DNA from: Corallococcus coralloides DSM 2259
Lineage (GTDB): Bacteria > Myxococcota > Myxococcia > Myxococcales > Myxococcaceae
Reading direction: 5' to 3'
Assembly (NCBI RefSeq): GCF_000255295.1
Contig: NC_017030.1
Coordinates: 8,840,328-8,904,327, forward strand
Length of the DNA: 64,000 nt
In this document: positions 26,110 through 35,161 of the stretch, piece after piece
How positions within the stretch are numbered: position 1 is the stretch's first letter
How the letters are laid out: each line of letters starts with the position of its first letter
The notes under the pieces: generated by a model
What the model was told of the DNA's origin: nothing
Database searches by the model: none
The model's input: only the letters and a program-made list of their open reading frames with translations
Position numbers and translations under genes: made by a program

Positions 26110-27663
26110 ATGTCCACTCCTGGCCGGCTCTCCGGTCTCCTGCTGCCTCTCTTCTCCCTGCGCTCGCGAACGGACTTCGGCATCGGTGACTTCGGTGCCA
26201 TGGACGGGCTCTTCTCCTGGATGAAGGCCGCGCGTCAGCGAATGCTGATGGTGCTGCCCCTCCTGCCCACCGCGCCCGGCGATCCCAGCCCGTACGCCAC
26301 GCGGTCCGCGTTCGGCCTGAACCCGCTCTTCATCGACCTGAACCAGGTGCCGGAGTTCCAGGCCACCGGCGGCGAGAGCGCGCTCAGCGACGCGCAGAAG
26401 CAGCAGCTGGCGGAGGCCCGCGCCGCGGCGCGCGTGCGCTACGACCTGGTGTTCCCGCTGAAGGACGCCGCGTTCGCGCGCGCGTTCGACCACTTCGAGC
26501 AGCACGAGTGGGCCCCTCGCACGCCGCGCGCCCAGGAGTTCCAGAAGTGGCGCGAGGCGCAGGGCGAGTGGCTGGAGAGCTACGCGCTCTTCACCGCCAT
26601 CAGCGAGAAGGAGGACCGCCGTCCCTGGTGGCAGTGGCCCGAAGGGCTGCGCACGCGCCAGCCGGACGCCCTGCGCGCCATCCAGGAGCAGGGCCTGGAG
26701 CGCCGCGTGCGCTACCACGCCTGGCTCCAGTGGCTGGCGGAGGCGCAATGGAACCAGGTCCGCGCGCAGGCCAGGGCGAAGGACGTGCTCCTGTGCGGAG
26801 ACGAGCCCTTCATCATCGGGCAGGACAGCTCCGACTGCTGGGCCCACCCGGACATCCTGCGCCGCGACGCGCGCCTGGGCGTGCCGCCGGACGACTTCTC
26901 CGCCACGGGCCAGGACTGGGGCCTGCCCTACTTCGACTTCGCCGCGATGGAGAAGGACGACTACGCGTGGCTGAAGAAGCGCGCGGCCAAGGCGGCCAGC
27001 TACTACGACCTGCGCCGCGTGGACCACGCGGTGGGCTACTTCCGCCAGTGGATCCGCGACGAGAAGAACCCCACCGGCTACTTCGTCCCCGGAGACGAGC
27101 CCACCTGGCGCCGCCAGGGTGAGAAGCACTTCCGCCTGCTGTCGGAGGGCGCGGGCATCGTCGCCGAGGACCTGGGCGTGATTCCCCCGTTCGTGCGGCA
27201 GATCCTCGCGGACCTGAAGCTGCCCGGCTACCGCGTGCTGCGCTGGGAGCGCGACGACAACACCTACCGCGACCCGCACGCCTTCCCCGCCGTGTCGCTG
27301 GTCACCACCGGCACGCATGACACGGAGCCGCAGGCGGAGTGGTGGGAGCAGGCGCAGGAGCACGAGCGCCAGAACGCCGCGCGCGCGTGGCCGGAGTTCC
27401 AGGGCGTGGCGCTGACGCGCGAGTTCACCCCGGACATCCACCGCGCCACGCTGGCCGCCGCGCTCAACGCGGGCTCGGACCTGTGCGTGCTGCCGTGGCA
27501 GGACGTGCTGGGCACGCGCGACCGCATCAACCTGCCCGGCACCATGGGCGACGCCAACTGGGCCTACCGCATCGCGCAGAACACGGACGCGCTGCTCACG
27601 GAGCCGCAGACGAAGGACGCCGCGGAGCGCCTGGCGTGGCTCACCGCCTCGTCGCGCCGCTAG
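26110..27663 (+). CDS. malQ: 4-alpha-glucanotransferase
   Basis: A 517-residue GH77 enzyme (amylomaltase) that transfers alpha-1,4-glucan segments between maltodextrins, in glycogen or maltose metabolism. The three catalytic acids are in place: nucleophile Asp305 in RVDHAVG, acid/base Glu353 in VAEDLG, and Asp404 in GTHDTEP. The N-terminal PLFSLRSRTDFGIGDFGAM and SPYATRSAFGLNPLFIDL are typical. ATG 26110 fits the family start; the extension to 26047 is not family-like. A GC-rich hairpin follows the stop. No other glycogen genes are nearby in the window. Confidence 0.95.
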   Translation: MSTPGRLSGLLLPLFSLRSRTDFGIGDFGAMDGLFSWMKAARQRMLMVLPLLPTAPGDPSPYATRSAFGLNPLFIDLNQVPEFQATGGESALSDAQKQQLAEARAAARVRYDLVFPLKDAAFARAFDHFEQHEWAPRTPRAQEFQKWREAQGEWLESYALFTAISEKEDRRPWWQWPEGLRTRQPDALRAIQEQGLERRVRYHAWLQWLAEAQWNQVRAQARAKDVLLCGDEPFIIGQDSSDCWAHPDILRRDARLGVPPDDFSATGQDWGLPYFDFAAMEKDDYAWLKKRAAKAASYYDLRRVDHAVGYFRQWIRDEKNPTGYFVPGDEPTWRRQGEKHFRLLSEGAGIVAEDLGVIPPFVRQILADLKLPGYRVLRWERDDNTYRDPHAFPAVSLVTTGTHDTEPQAEWWEQAQEHERQNAARAWPEFQGVALTREFTPDIHRATLAAALNAGSDLCVLPWQDVLGTRDRINLPGTMGDANWAYRIAQNTDALLTEPQTKDAAERLAWLTASSRR

Positions 27664-27675
27664 CCTGAAACACCC

Positions 27676-27702
27676 GCCCCGGGGCCTTCCGCCCCGGGGT
27701 TG
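27676..27702 (+). terminator. Terminator hairpin after malQ
   Basis: Two CCCCGGGG blocks (27677-27684 and 27692-27699) separated by CCTTCCG pair to an eight-base stem, followed by TT. It lies 13 bases past the malQ stop and just before the convergent small lipoprotein gene, so it may serve both strands. Confidence 0.65.
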
Positions 27703-27719
27703 CTGGACGACGGCCCGCG

Positions 27720-28031
27720 CTACTGGCCGTTGCCCTCGATGCACTTCACCTGGCCGGGGAAGCCGTCGAACACGGCGCAGCGGCGGCCCGCCTTCGCGCA
27801 CTCCAGCCGGTCGCAGATGTTGTCCACGACGCACAGGGGCGGCGAGCGGCCGAACTCCAGGAACAGCTCCGCGCAGAAGCGCAGCGGATCCGCGCACCCG
27901 ATGGAGCCGCAGTAGGGCGTGTCGGAGAGGCTCTCTCCCTCCTTGAGTTGGACCACTTCGTCTTCGCTCACGCCGCAGCCGGTGGCGAGCACCAGCGTGG
28001 CCGACAGCAGGAGTGCGATTCGCCGGACCAT
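27720..28031 (-). CDS. Small cysteine-rich lipoprotein
   Basis: A 103-residue predicted lipoprotein: MVRRIALLLSATLVLATGC with lipidated Cys19. The mature part has eight further cysteines in a regular spacing (YCGSIGC, RFC, CVVDNIC, RLEC, RRCAVF, VKC) and a short acidic stretch after the lipobox (GVSEDEVVQLKEGE). Disulfide-rich mini-lipoproteins of this type are frequent in myxobacteria and have no defined function. It is divergent from tamA, sharing a 167-base promoter region, and convergent with malQ. Confidence 0.7.
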   Translation of the reverse strand: MVRRIALLLSATLVLATGCGVSEDEVVQLKEGESLSDTPYCGSIGCADPLRFCAELFLEFGRSPPLCVVDNICDRLECAKAGRRCAVFDGFPGQVKCIEGNGQ

Positions 28032-28198
28032 AGGGACCCGAATCTGACGCACCCCGGGCCCGGTTGCACGCGCCACGGCGGAGCCCGGGGGATTGGCGGA
28101 CACTGACCCCGTCCCCGAGGTCGTGGAATGCGACACTCGCCGCACAAAGAAACATTGCGAAACGCGTCAGGGGCTGGCCATCCGGTAAGAAACGTGAC

Positions 28199-30376
28199 GT
28201 GGCCGACGTCCGACTCCTCCGACTCCGCTCCGCCGTGCCCCTCGCGCTGGCCGTGCTGCTCACGGCGTGCGCCACCACCTCCAATCAGCCCACCGGGCCG
28301 AAGGTGAAGTCCCTGGACATCGAGGGGACGAAGAAGGTGAAGGAAGGGGACATCAAGGACCGCATCCTCACGTCCTCCACGCCCTGGTACGCGTTCTGGC
28401 CCTTCGGCAAGGCGCACTACTTCGACACCAACGCGTGGCAGGCGGACCTGCGCCGCATCGAGCGCTTCTACCAGGCGGAGGGCTTCTACCAGGCGCAGGT
28501 GGAGTCCAACGAGGTCATCCCCGACGGGGACAAGGCCGTGCGCCTCAAGGTGGTGGTCAACGAGGGCGCGCCCACCGTCATCGACCGCATCGAAACGCAC
28601 GGCCTGGAGTCCCTGGGCGAGGGGCCGGACCAGCCGTCGCAGCGCGAGCGGGAGCGCATCCTGGAGGAGCTGCCGGTGAAGACCGGCGACGTGTTCCGAG
28701 AGGAGACGTGGACCGCCACCAAGGAGCTGGTGCTCCAGCGGCTCAAGGACCTGGGGTACGCGGAAGCGGAGGTCGGCGGCGAGGTGCGCGTGGACGTGGC
28801 CACGCAGAAGGCCGTGGTGGACCTGCAGATTGCCCCGGGCCTGCGCTACCGCTTCGGCAACATCTTCATCGCCACGGACGCGAACCCGCAGGTGCCGCCC
28901 CGCCGCATCATCGAGCAGGCGCAGGGCGCGGTCATCAAGGGCGCCTACTTCAGCGAAGCGGCGCTGGCGGAGGCGCAGGCGCGCGTCTTCCGCATGGGCG
29001 TGTTCGGCGCGGTGAAGGTGAACCGGGGCGCGCCGGACCGGCAGAACGCCACGGTGCCGGTGGTGGTGGACGTGCGCGAGTCGCCCTTCCACTCGATCAA
29101 GCTGGGCGGCGGTATCGGCGTGGACGCCGCGCGGCAGGAAGGCCGCATCCTGGGCGAGTGGACCAACCGCAACTTCCGCGGCGGCCTGCGAAGGCTCACG
29201 CTGCGCGGACGCCTGGGCTACGCGTTCATCCCCAACGTGCTGGCGGCCCTCCGCGACGACGAGGGCTCCGATGAGGACCCCGTCTTCACCTTCACCACGG
29301 AGTTCGAGCAGCCGCGCTTCCTCTTCCGCGACCTGGCCCTGCAGGCCTCCGTCACCGCGGAGAAGGGCCTCCAGCAGGCCTATTCGTTCTACGGCGGATA
29401 TCTCAAGACAGGCGTCATCTGGACGCCCCACCCGTCCTTCTCCGTCTTCCCCTCGTACAACCTGCAGCTCTACCGGCTGAAGGGACAGGTGAGCCTGGAA
29501 GAGGGCATCCCTCCCATCACCCTCGGCTGCGAGAACACGACCAAGGATGGCACCTGCGACCAGGCGCTGAGCTTCCTGGAGATTGCGTTCGCATGGGACC
29601 GGAGAGACGACCGCACCGAGCCGCGCGACGGCTACTACGTGGGCTTCTCCATCCAGAAGGGCGGCGGCCCCTTCTTCGGGCAGTACCAGTACGTCCGGCT
29701 GCTGCCGGACCTGCGCTACTACCACTCCATTGGAGACAAGAAGGACCTGACGCTCGCGGTGAAGCTGCGCGGGGGCACGCTGAACCCGGCGGGCGGCGGC
29801 CAGAGCTCCATCGTCACCCGCTTCTTCTCCGGCGGCGCCACCGCGATGCGCGGCTTCAACGGCCAGCGGCTGTCCCCCATGACGCCGCTCGCGCCCACCT
29901 ACAAGGAGGACGACGACGGCAACGTCCTGCTGGACGCGAACGGCAACCCCATCCTGGAGTCCTGGGACACGGTGCCCGTGGGCGGCAACAGCCTCTTCGA
30001 GAGCTCCGTGGAGCTGCGCTACATGCTCACGGACAGCCTGATGCTCGCCATCTTCTATGACTCCGGCCTCGTGGGCACGGAGGCGCTGTTCGACAAGAAC
30101 GGCCCCAAGCTGTTCGGTCCCGAGCACTACCACGCGGTGGGGGCCGGCTTGCGCTATCTGACAGTGGTGGGCCCCATCCGACTGGACCTCGCCAGGCGCT
30201 TGAACATCGGGCGGGGATTGCCCGTCAGCGATCCCGGATACATCTATCCGTCCTCTGGTGGATGCCTGGGCTTCGGGCGCAAGTTCGACAAGACCTCGAC
30301 CTCCGCCGATGCAGCGTACGCAGGTGCCCCGGAAGGGCTCTGCGCGGTCCATATCTCCATCGGAGAGGCGTTTTGA
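28199..30376 (+). CDS. tamA: TamA/BamA-family outer-membrane assembly protein
   Basis: A 725-residue protein: N-terminal POTRA-like repeats (about 35-400; KVKSLDIEGTKKVKEGDIKDR is POTRA 1) followed by a 16-strand Omp85 barrel ending LGFGRKF. The barrel holds the GGATAMRGFNGQRLSPM loop, an Omp85 lid-lock-type motif. TamA works with TamB to insert or transport lipids and outer-membrane proteins. GTG 28199 gives MADVRLLRLRS and a hydrophobic run ending LLTAC, a lipobox with Cys24, unusual because Omp85 proteins normally carry a signal-peptidase-I leader. tamB overlaps the stop (TTGA). The final residues (CLGFGRKFDKTSTSADAA) extend past the usual barrel end. Confidence 0.88.
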   Translation: MADVRLLRLRSAVPLALAVLLTACATTSNQPTGPKVKSLDIEGTKKVKEGDIKDRILTSSTPWYAFWPFGKAHYFDTNAWQADLRRIERFYQAEGFYQAQVESNEVIPDGDKAVRLKVVVNEGAPTVIDRIETHGLESLGEGPDQPSQRERERILEELPVKTGDVFREETWTATKELVLQRLKDLGYAEAEVGGEVRVDVATQKAVVDLQIAPGLRYRFGNIFIATDANPQVPPRRIIEQAQGAVIKGAYFSEAALAEAQARVFRMGVFGAVKVNRGAPDRQNATVPVVVDVRESPFHSIKLGGGIGVDAARQEGRILGEWTNRNFRGGLRRLTLRGRLGYAFIPNVLAALRDDEGSDEDPVFTFTTEFEQPRFLFRDLALQASVTAEKGLQQAYSFYGGYLKTGVIWTPHPSFSVFPSYNLQLYRLKGQVSLEEGIPPITLGCENTTKDGTCDQALSFLEIAFAWDRRDDRTEPRDGYYVGFSIQKGGGPFFGQYQYVRLLPDLRYYHSIGDKKDLTLAVKLRGGTLNPAGGGQSSIVTRFFSGGATAMRGFNGQRLSPMTPLAPTYKEDDDGNVLLDANGNPILESWDTVPVGGNSLFESSVELRYMLTDSLMLAIFYDSGLVGTEALFDKNGPKLFGPEHYHAVGAGLRYLTVVGPIRLDLARRLNIGRGLPVSDPGYIYPSSGGCLGFGRKFDKTSTSADAAYAGAPEGLCAVHISIGEAF

Positions 30377-33300
30377 GCGAACCCACGACCCCCGCCCCCA
30401 ACGCCCCGCCCCACCGGCGCAAGCGCTGGGGACGGCGGCTTCTGTGGGGCCTGCTTGGCTTCCTGGGACTCATCGTCCTGCTGGTGGCGGGCGTGCTCGT
30501 GTACGCCACCAGTCCCGGCGGCTCCGCCCGCATCGCCCGCCTTGGCGTGGACCTGGCGAACAAGCAGTTCGCCGGCCGGCTGGAGCTGGGCGGGTTCGAC
30601 CTGGACCTCAACGGCGCGGTCCTGACCGGCATCAAGCTCTACACACCGGAAGGCGACCTGGCGGCGGAAATCGCCCGCGTGGAGGCGCGGCTGAACCTGT
30701 CGCCGCTCCTGGGCCAGCAGGTGGACCTGACCCAGGTCCGCATCGAGACGCCCCGCCTGTACCTGGTGCAGGACGAGCGCGGCCTCAACCTGATGCGCGC
30801 GCTGGAGCCCCGGGAGCCCAAGCCCGAGGAGCCTCCCACCGAGAGCAAGAGCGCCCTGCGCATCCACCTGAAGGACTTCGAGCTCAGCCACGGCTACGTG
30901 GACTTCCAGCAGGAGCTGCCGGACGGCGGCGAGCGCCAGGTGCGCCTGGAGGAGTTCGGCGCGAAGGGCGAGGGCCACTACGCGCTGGCGGACATGGACT
31001 TCGCCGCGGACCTGCAGGCCACGGGCGGCCTCACCCGTCCGCTCACGGGTCCGGTGCGCCTGGTGCTCAAGGGCCAGGGCAAGGACGTGGTGCGCCAGGT
31101 GGACGCGCAGCTGGGCCTGGCGGGCATCGAGGCGGACCTGGGCGCGAAGCAGACCGGCGAGACGGCCGCGGCCGTGGAGCTGCGCCGGCTGGCCGTGCCT
31201 CCCGAGCCCGTGAAGGCCTTCGTGCCCGCGTATCCGCTGGTGGTGCCCATTGAAGCGAAGGGCACCGCGTCCATGGACGGCGACCTCGCGAAGGCACAGC
31301 TGGGCGCGTCCGCGGGCAAGGCCACGCTGGACCTCACGGGCGACGTGAACCTCAAGACGTTCCGCACCTCGGAGACCACCGTGAAGGCGCGCGGGGTCAA
31401 CCTGGCGGAGCTGATGGAGAACGGCATCCCCACCAACATCGCCGCGGACCTCGTCGCGCACGGCGGTGGCGACAGCGTGGAGACGCTGGACGGCGACGTG
31501 GCCCTCACGGTGACCCCGTCCGAGTTCCGCGGCCAGTCGGTGGGCCCCATCGAGCTGAAGGCCAGCGCCAAGGACGGCCGCTACAACGTGGGCAACCTGC
31601 GCGTGATGATGCCCGGCGCGGCGTTCGTCGCGTCCGGCGAGGGCACCGCGAAGGCGCTGGAGGCGCGCGGCAGCCTGTCCGCGGGCAACCTGAAGCTCCT
31701 GTCGCAGGCGTTGGACAAGCTGCTGCCCGGCGGCACCGTGCCGCCCATGTCCGGCAGCGGTTCGCTGGAGCTCCTGGTGCAGGGGCCGCCGCGCTCGCCG
31801 GGGGTGAAGGCGGACGGCAACTTCGTGGCGCTGAACTACGGCGACATCGCCATCCAGGACCTGTCGCTGAAGGCGAACGTGCCGGACGTCACCCGTCCGC
31901 TCACCACCGACGCCACCGTGCTGGTGAGCGAGCTGAAGACCGCGGGCAAGACGTTCCGCGACCTGTCCCTGGCGCTCACCACCGACGACAACCGCGAGCT
32001 GAAGGCCAGCGTGCGCGTGGACGGCGACGCGAAGCTCGCGCTGGGCGTGGAGGGCACGGTGGACGAGGACAACGAGGGGCTGGCCATGCGCGCCTTCTCG
32101 CTGTCCTGGCCGGAGGCCACCTGGACGCTCCAGCAGCCCACGCACCTGGCCTTCGGTGGCGGGCGCATCGCGCTGACACCGCCGCTGGCGCTCGCGTCGG
32201 GGCCCCAGACCTTGAAGATCGCCGCGGTGAAGGACGGCGAGCGCGTGGACGCGCGCATCGACCTGGGCGCCTTCGACTTGTCGAAGCTGCCGCGCATCGC
32301 GGTGCCGGAGGACCTGGGCCTGGGCGGCACGCTGTCCGGCCATGTCGCGGCGAAGGGCCGGATGGCCCGGCCGGACGCGGATGTGGACCTCACGCTGGCG
32401 GACGGCAAGGCGCGCGGCTACGAGGGCCTGGGGCTCCAGGTGAAGGCGCAATACGTGAAGGACCGCGCCACCGGCACGCTGGGCGCGGAGCTGAACGCGG
32501 CGCGCGTGTCGTCGAAGTTCGACGTGCCCGTGCAGGGCGTGCTGCGCAGGCGCAACGAGCCGATGTCCCTGACGGTGAACCTGGAGAAGCTGGACATCGC
32601 CGAAGTGCTGAAACTGGCGAACCAGCCGGCCGGGCCTACCGGCCAGATCACCGGCACGCTGGTGGTGGATGGCTCCGCGAAGGACCCTCGCCTGGACCTG
32701 AAGGTGGTGGGCGCGGAGCTGCGCTACCCCGGCCGGCCGGAGGCCCTCTTCGCGCAGGCGCTGGGCTTCGAGCTGCACGCGAACTCCGATGCGAACGACG
32801 CCACGCTGAGCGCGCGGCTGGACGTGAAGGGCGTCGCGCCGCGGGCCTATGTCCTGATGAAGACGCCGTTCACGCTGGGCGGCGTCATCGCGAAGCCGCC
32901 CACGCCCGCGCAGGCGCTGGAGGCGCCGCTGCACCTGGAGGCGCTGGTGGCGGAGCTGCCCCTGAAGCTGCTCCAGGGCGCGGAGGGCGTGGACAAGCCG
33001 GCCGGCACGGTGACGCTGAAGGCGGACGTGAATGGCTCCGCGCTCGCGCCGCAGGGCCGCGTGGAGCTGCAGGCGAAGGGCGTCACCGCCAATGGCCTTC
33101 CTCCCCTCAACGGCACCGCGCTGGCGCTGGCGGGCAATGAAGACGTGAAGCTGACGCTGGACGTGCAGCGCCCCAACGGGCCGCTGGCCACGCTGGAGGC
33201 GCGCGTGCTGGCGCCGCTGGCCGCGCTCCAGGACCGCGAGGTGGTCAGCCGCGTGCCCTTCCGGATGAAGGGACGCGTGGGGCCCGTGCCCCTGAGTGAG

Positions 33301-35115
33301 ATTCCCGGCATGGCGGTGCAGCCCGCGCAGGGCAACCGCGGGCCGCAGGGCGTGCTGTCCATGGAGCTGGTGGCGCGCGGCACGCCGGAGGCCCCGGAGC
33401 TGGAGCTGAACGCGGGCATGCAGGGCCTGGGCGTGGCGCAGACGGCGCTGGGCCAGGCGCGGCTGCACTACTCCTACTCCCAGGCGAAGTCCCTCTTCGA
33501 CGCGATGCTCACCGCGCCCGGCGGCGGGTCGCTGCTGCTGGGCGGCACCATGGACCTGGACCTGTCGCTGCCCGCGTTCCAGTCCGCGCAGGGGCCCGCG
33601 AAGAAGGCGGAGCGGGCGCCGGTGGAGGTGTCGCTGCGCGCGCGCCGCTTCGACCCGACGTTCCTCTCCGGCATCTCCCCGTACGTGCGCTCGCTGGGCG
33701 GCATCATGCAGGCGGACGCGAACCTGGGCGGCACCGTGGGCGCGCCCACCTTCAAGGGCGACCTGCAGTGGAAGGACGGCCGGCTGGGGCTGATGGGCTT
33801 CGGCGAGTACCACGACATCCAGCTCGCGCTGAACGCGTCGCAGGAGCGCATCGACCTCAAGAAGCTCACCGCGAAGTCCGGCAACGGCACGCTGGAGCTG
33901 ACGGCCACCGCGAACCGCCAGGGCAAGAGCGGCGAGTTCGTGCTCGATGGCAAGGGCCGCACCAAGAACCTGCCCATCGTGGTGGAGGACCAGCTCATGG
34001 CCCTCCTGACGCTGAACCTGTCCATGAAGGGCAGCCTCAGCGAGCGGCTGGTGAACATCAGCGACCTGTCCATCCCGGAGGCCCACGTCGAGCTGCCGGA
34101 GGCCAAGCGCAAGGACCTGCAGCCCCTGGAGCGCCCCGTGGACGTGGTGATGGTCCGCAACGGCGTGCCGGTGGACAAGCGCAAGAAGAAGGAGAAGGCG
34201 CCCACGCAGGTGGCCACGTCGCCGAAGGCGGAGAATCCGCGCAACGCGCCGGACTCGCCCGGGATGCCCGGCAACCCGGAGCCCACCGTGGGCGGCAGCG
34301 GCGGCGCGGGCGGGCCCACGTCGCAGGCGGAAGCCGAAGCCCTGGCGGAGGAGGGCGGGGACGAGGAGGCGCCGCAGCGTCAGTTCTGGGTGAACATCAA
34401 CGCGCCCCGCAACCTGTGGGTGCGCGGCACGGACCTCAACGTCCAGCTGGGCCTGTCCGAGGGCTTCCGCGTCGAGTACGCCAACGAGGCGCGCATGTTC
34501 GGCGAGGTGATGGTGCTGCTGGGCCGCGTGGACGTGCTGGGCCGCCGCTTCGACGTGCAGCGCGACAGCCAGGTGCGCTTCACCGGCCCCGTGATGATGC
34601 CGTACATCAACGTCACCGCCGAGCACCGCAACGACAACGCGAGCGTCACCGTCTTCGTCACCGTGCGCGGCCAGGGCAAGGAGGTGACGCTGAAGACGAC
34701 GAGCGAGCCGGCCCTGCCGGAGTCGGAAATCTACACGTTGCTCGCCACCGGCCGGCGCACGCTGGAGCGCGGCTCCGGCGCGTCCATGAACGCGGGCGCG
34801 CAGGCCGCCTCCGTGGTGGGCTCGTTCGTCGCCAACGAGGCGCGCAAGGCCATTGCCGCGAAGCTGCCCCTGGACGTGCTCTCCATCGAAGCGGGTGACA
34901 ACGGCATCGCCGGCACCAAGCTGGAGGTGGGCACGTACGTGACGGACAAAATCTACGTGGGCTACACCGGCCGCGTGGGCGCCAACCTCCAGCGAGGGGA
35001 GAACGCCAACGCCGTGCGCTTCCAGTACCTCTTCAGCCCGCGCTGGAGCCTGGAAGGCATGTACGGAGACGCGCGCTCCGGCGGCCTGGACCTCATCTGG
35101 ACCAAGGAATACTGA
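30373..35115 (+). CDS. tamB: Translocation/assembly module TamB
   Basis: A 1580-residue periplasm-spanning protein of the TamB/AsmA-like group, with one N-terminal membrane anchor (LLWGLLGFLGLIVLLVAGVLVYA, about 22-44) and long repeating beta-rich segments forming a lipid-conducting groove. The C-terminal TamB domain lies at about 1330-1580 (FWVNINAPRNLWVRGTDLN, QRDSQVRFTGPVMMPYINV). I start at TTG 30373, which overlaps the tamA stop by three bases and is preceded by GGAGAGG; no ATG is near. A low-complexity Pro/Glu/Gly insert (about 1270-1335) is probably a disordered linker. It is co-transcribed with tamA and the pair likely moves phospholipids to the outer membrane. Confidence 0.93.
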   Translation: MSEPTTPAPNAPPHRRKRWGRRLLWGLLGFLGLIVLLVAGVLVYATSPGGSARIARLGVDLANKQFAGRLELGGFDLDLNGAVLTGIKLYTPEGDLAAEIARVEARLNLSPLLGQQVDLTQVRIETPRLYLVQDERGLNLMRALEPREPKPEEPPTESKSALRIHLKDFELSHGYVDFQQELPDGGERQVRLEEFGAKGEGHYALADMDFAADLQATGGLTRPLTGPVRLVLKGQGKDVVRQVDAQLGLAGIEADLGAKQTGETAAAVELRRLAVPPEPVKAFVPAYPLVVPIEAKGTASMDGDLAKAQLGASAGKATLDLTGDVNLKTFRTSETTVKARGVNLAELMENGIPTNIAADLVAHGGGDSVETLDGDVALTVTPSEFRGQSVGPIELKASAKDGRYNVGNLRVMMPGAAFVASGEGTAKALEARGSLSAGNLKLLSQALDKLLPGGTVPPMSGSGSLELLVQGPPRSPGVKADGNFVALNYGDIAIQDLSLKANVPDVTRPLTTDATVLVSELKTAGKTFRDLSLALTTDDNRELKASVRVDGDAKLALGVEGTVDEDNEGLAMRAFSLSWPEATWTLQQPTHLAFGGGRIALTPPLALASGPQTLKIAAVKDGERVDARIDLGAFDLSKLPRIAVPEDLGLGGTLSGHVAAKGRMARPDADVDLTLADGKARGYEGLGLQVKAQYVKDRATGTLGAELNAARVSSKFDVPVQGVLRRRNEPMSLTVNLEKLDIAEVLKLANQPAGPTGQITGTLVVDGSAKDPRLDLKVVGAELRYPGRPEALFAQALGFELHANSDANDATLSARLDVKGVAPRAYVLMKTPFTLGGVIAKPPTPAQALEAPLHLEALVAELPLKLLQGAEGVDKPAGTVTLKADVNGSALAPQGRVELQAKGVTANGLPPLNGTALALAGNEDVKLTLDVQRPNGPLATLEARVLAPLAALQDREVVSRVPFRMKGRVGPVPLSEIPGMAVQPAQGNRGPQGVLSMELVARGTPEAPELELNAGMQGLGVAQTALGQARLHYSYSQAKSLFDAMLTAPGGGSLLLGGTMDLDLSLPAFQSAQGPAKKAERAPVEVSLRARRFDPTFLSGISPYVRSLGGIMQADANLGGTVGAPTFKGDLQWKDGRLGLMGFGEYHDIQLALNASQERIDLKKLTAKSGNGTLELTATANRQGKSGEFVLDGKGRTKNLPIVVEDQLMALLTLNLSMKGSLSERLVNISDLSIPEAHVELPEAKRKDLQPLERPVDVVMVRNGVPVDKRKKKEKAPTQVATSPKAENPRNAPDSPGMPGNPEPTVGGSGGAGGPTSQAEAEALAEEGGDEEAPQRQFWVNINAPRNLWVRGTDLNVQLGLSEGFRVEYANEARMFGEVMVLLGRVDVLGRRFDVQRDSQVRFTGPVMMPYINVTAEHRNDNASVTVFVTVRGQGKEVTLKTTSEPALPESEIYTLLATGRRTLERGSGASMNAGAQAASVVGSFVANEARKAIAAKLPLDVLSIEAGDNGIAGTKLEVGTYVTDKIYVGYTGRVGANLQRGENANAVRFQYLFSPRWSLEGMYGDARSGGLDLIWTKEY

Positions 35116-35149
35116 CCGCCCGGACGTGTAGCGCGTCCCGTCCGGGCGG
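35116..35149. terminator. Bidirectional terminator hairpin after tamB
   Basis: Arms CCGCCCGGACG (35116-35126) and CGTCCGGGCGG (35139-35149) are exact complements around a 12-base loop. It begins right after the tamB stop and ends 12 bases before the convergent lipoprotein gene's stop. No T-run is present, which is usual for very GC-rich genomes. Confidence 0.65.
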
Positions 35150-35161
35150 CGGTGTGCGGCC

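Noticed and set aside
30244..34626. A 1460-codon open frame on the minus strand across tamB
   Set aside because: It is an antisense shadow of a clear TamB protein, caused by high GC and few stop codons; its product is Leu/Arg/Val/His-biased without domain features.
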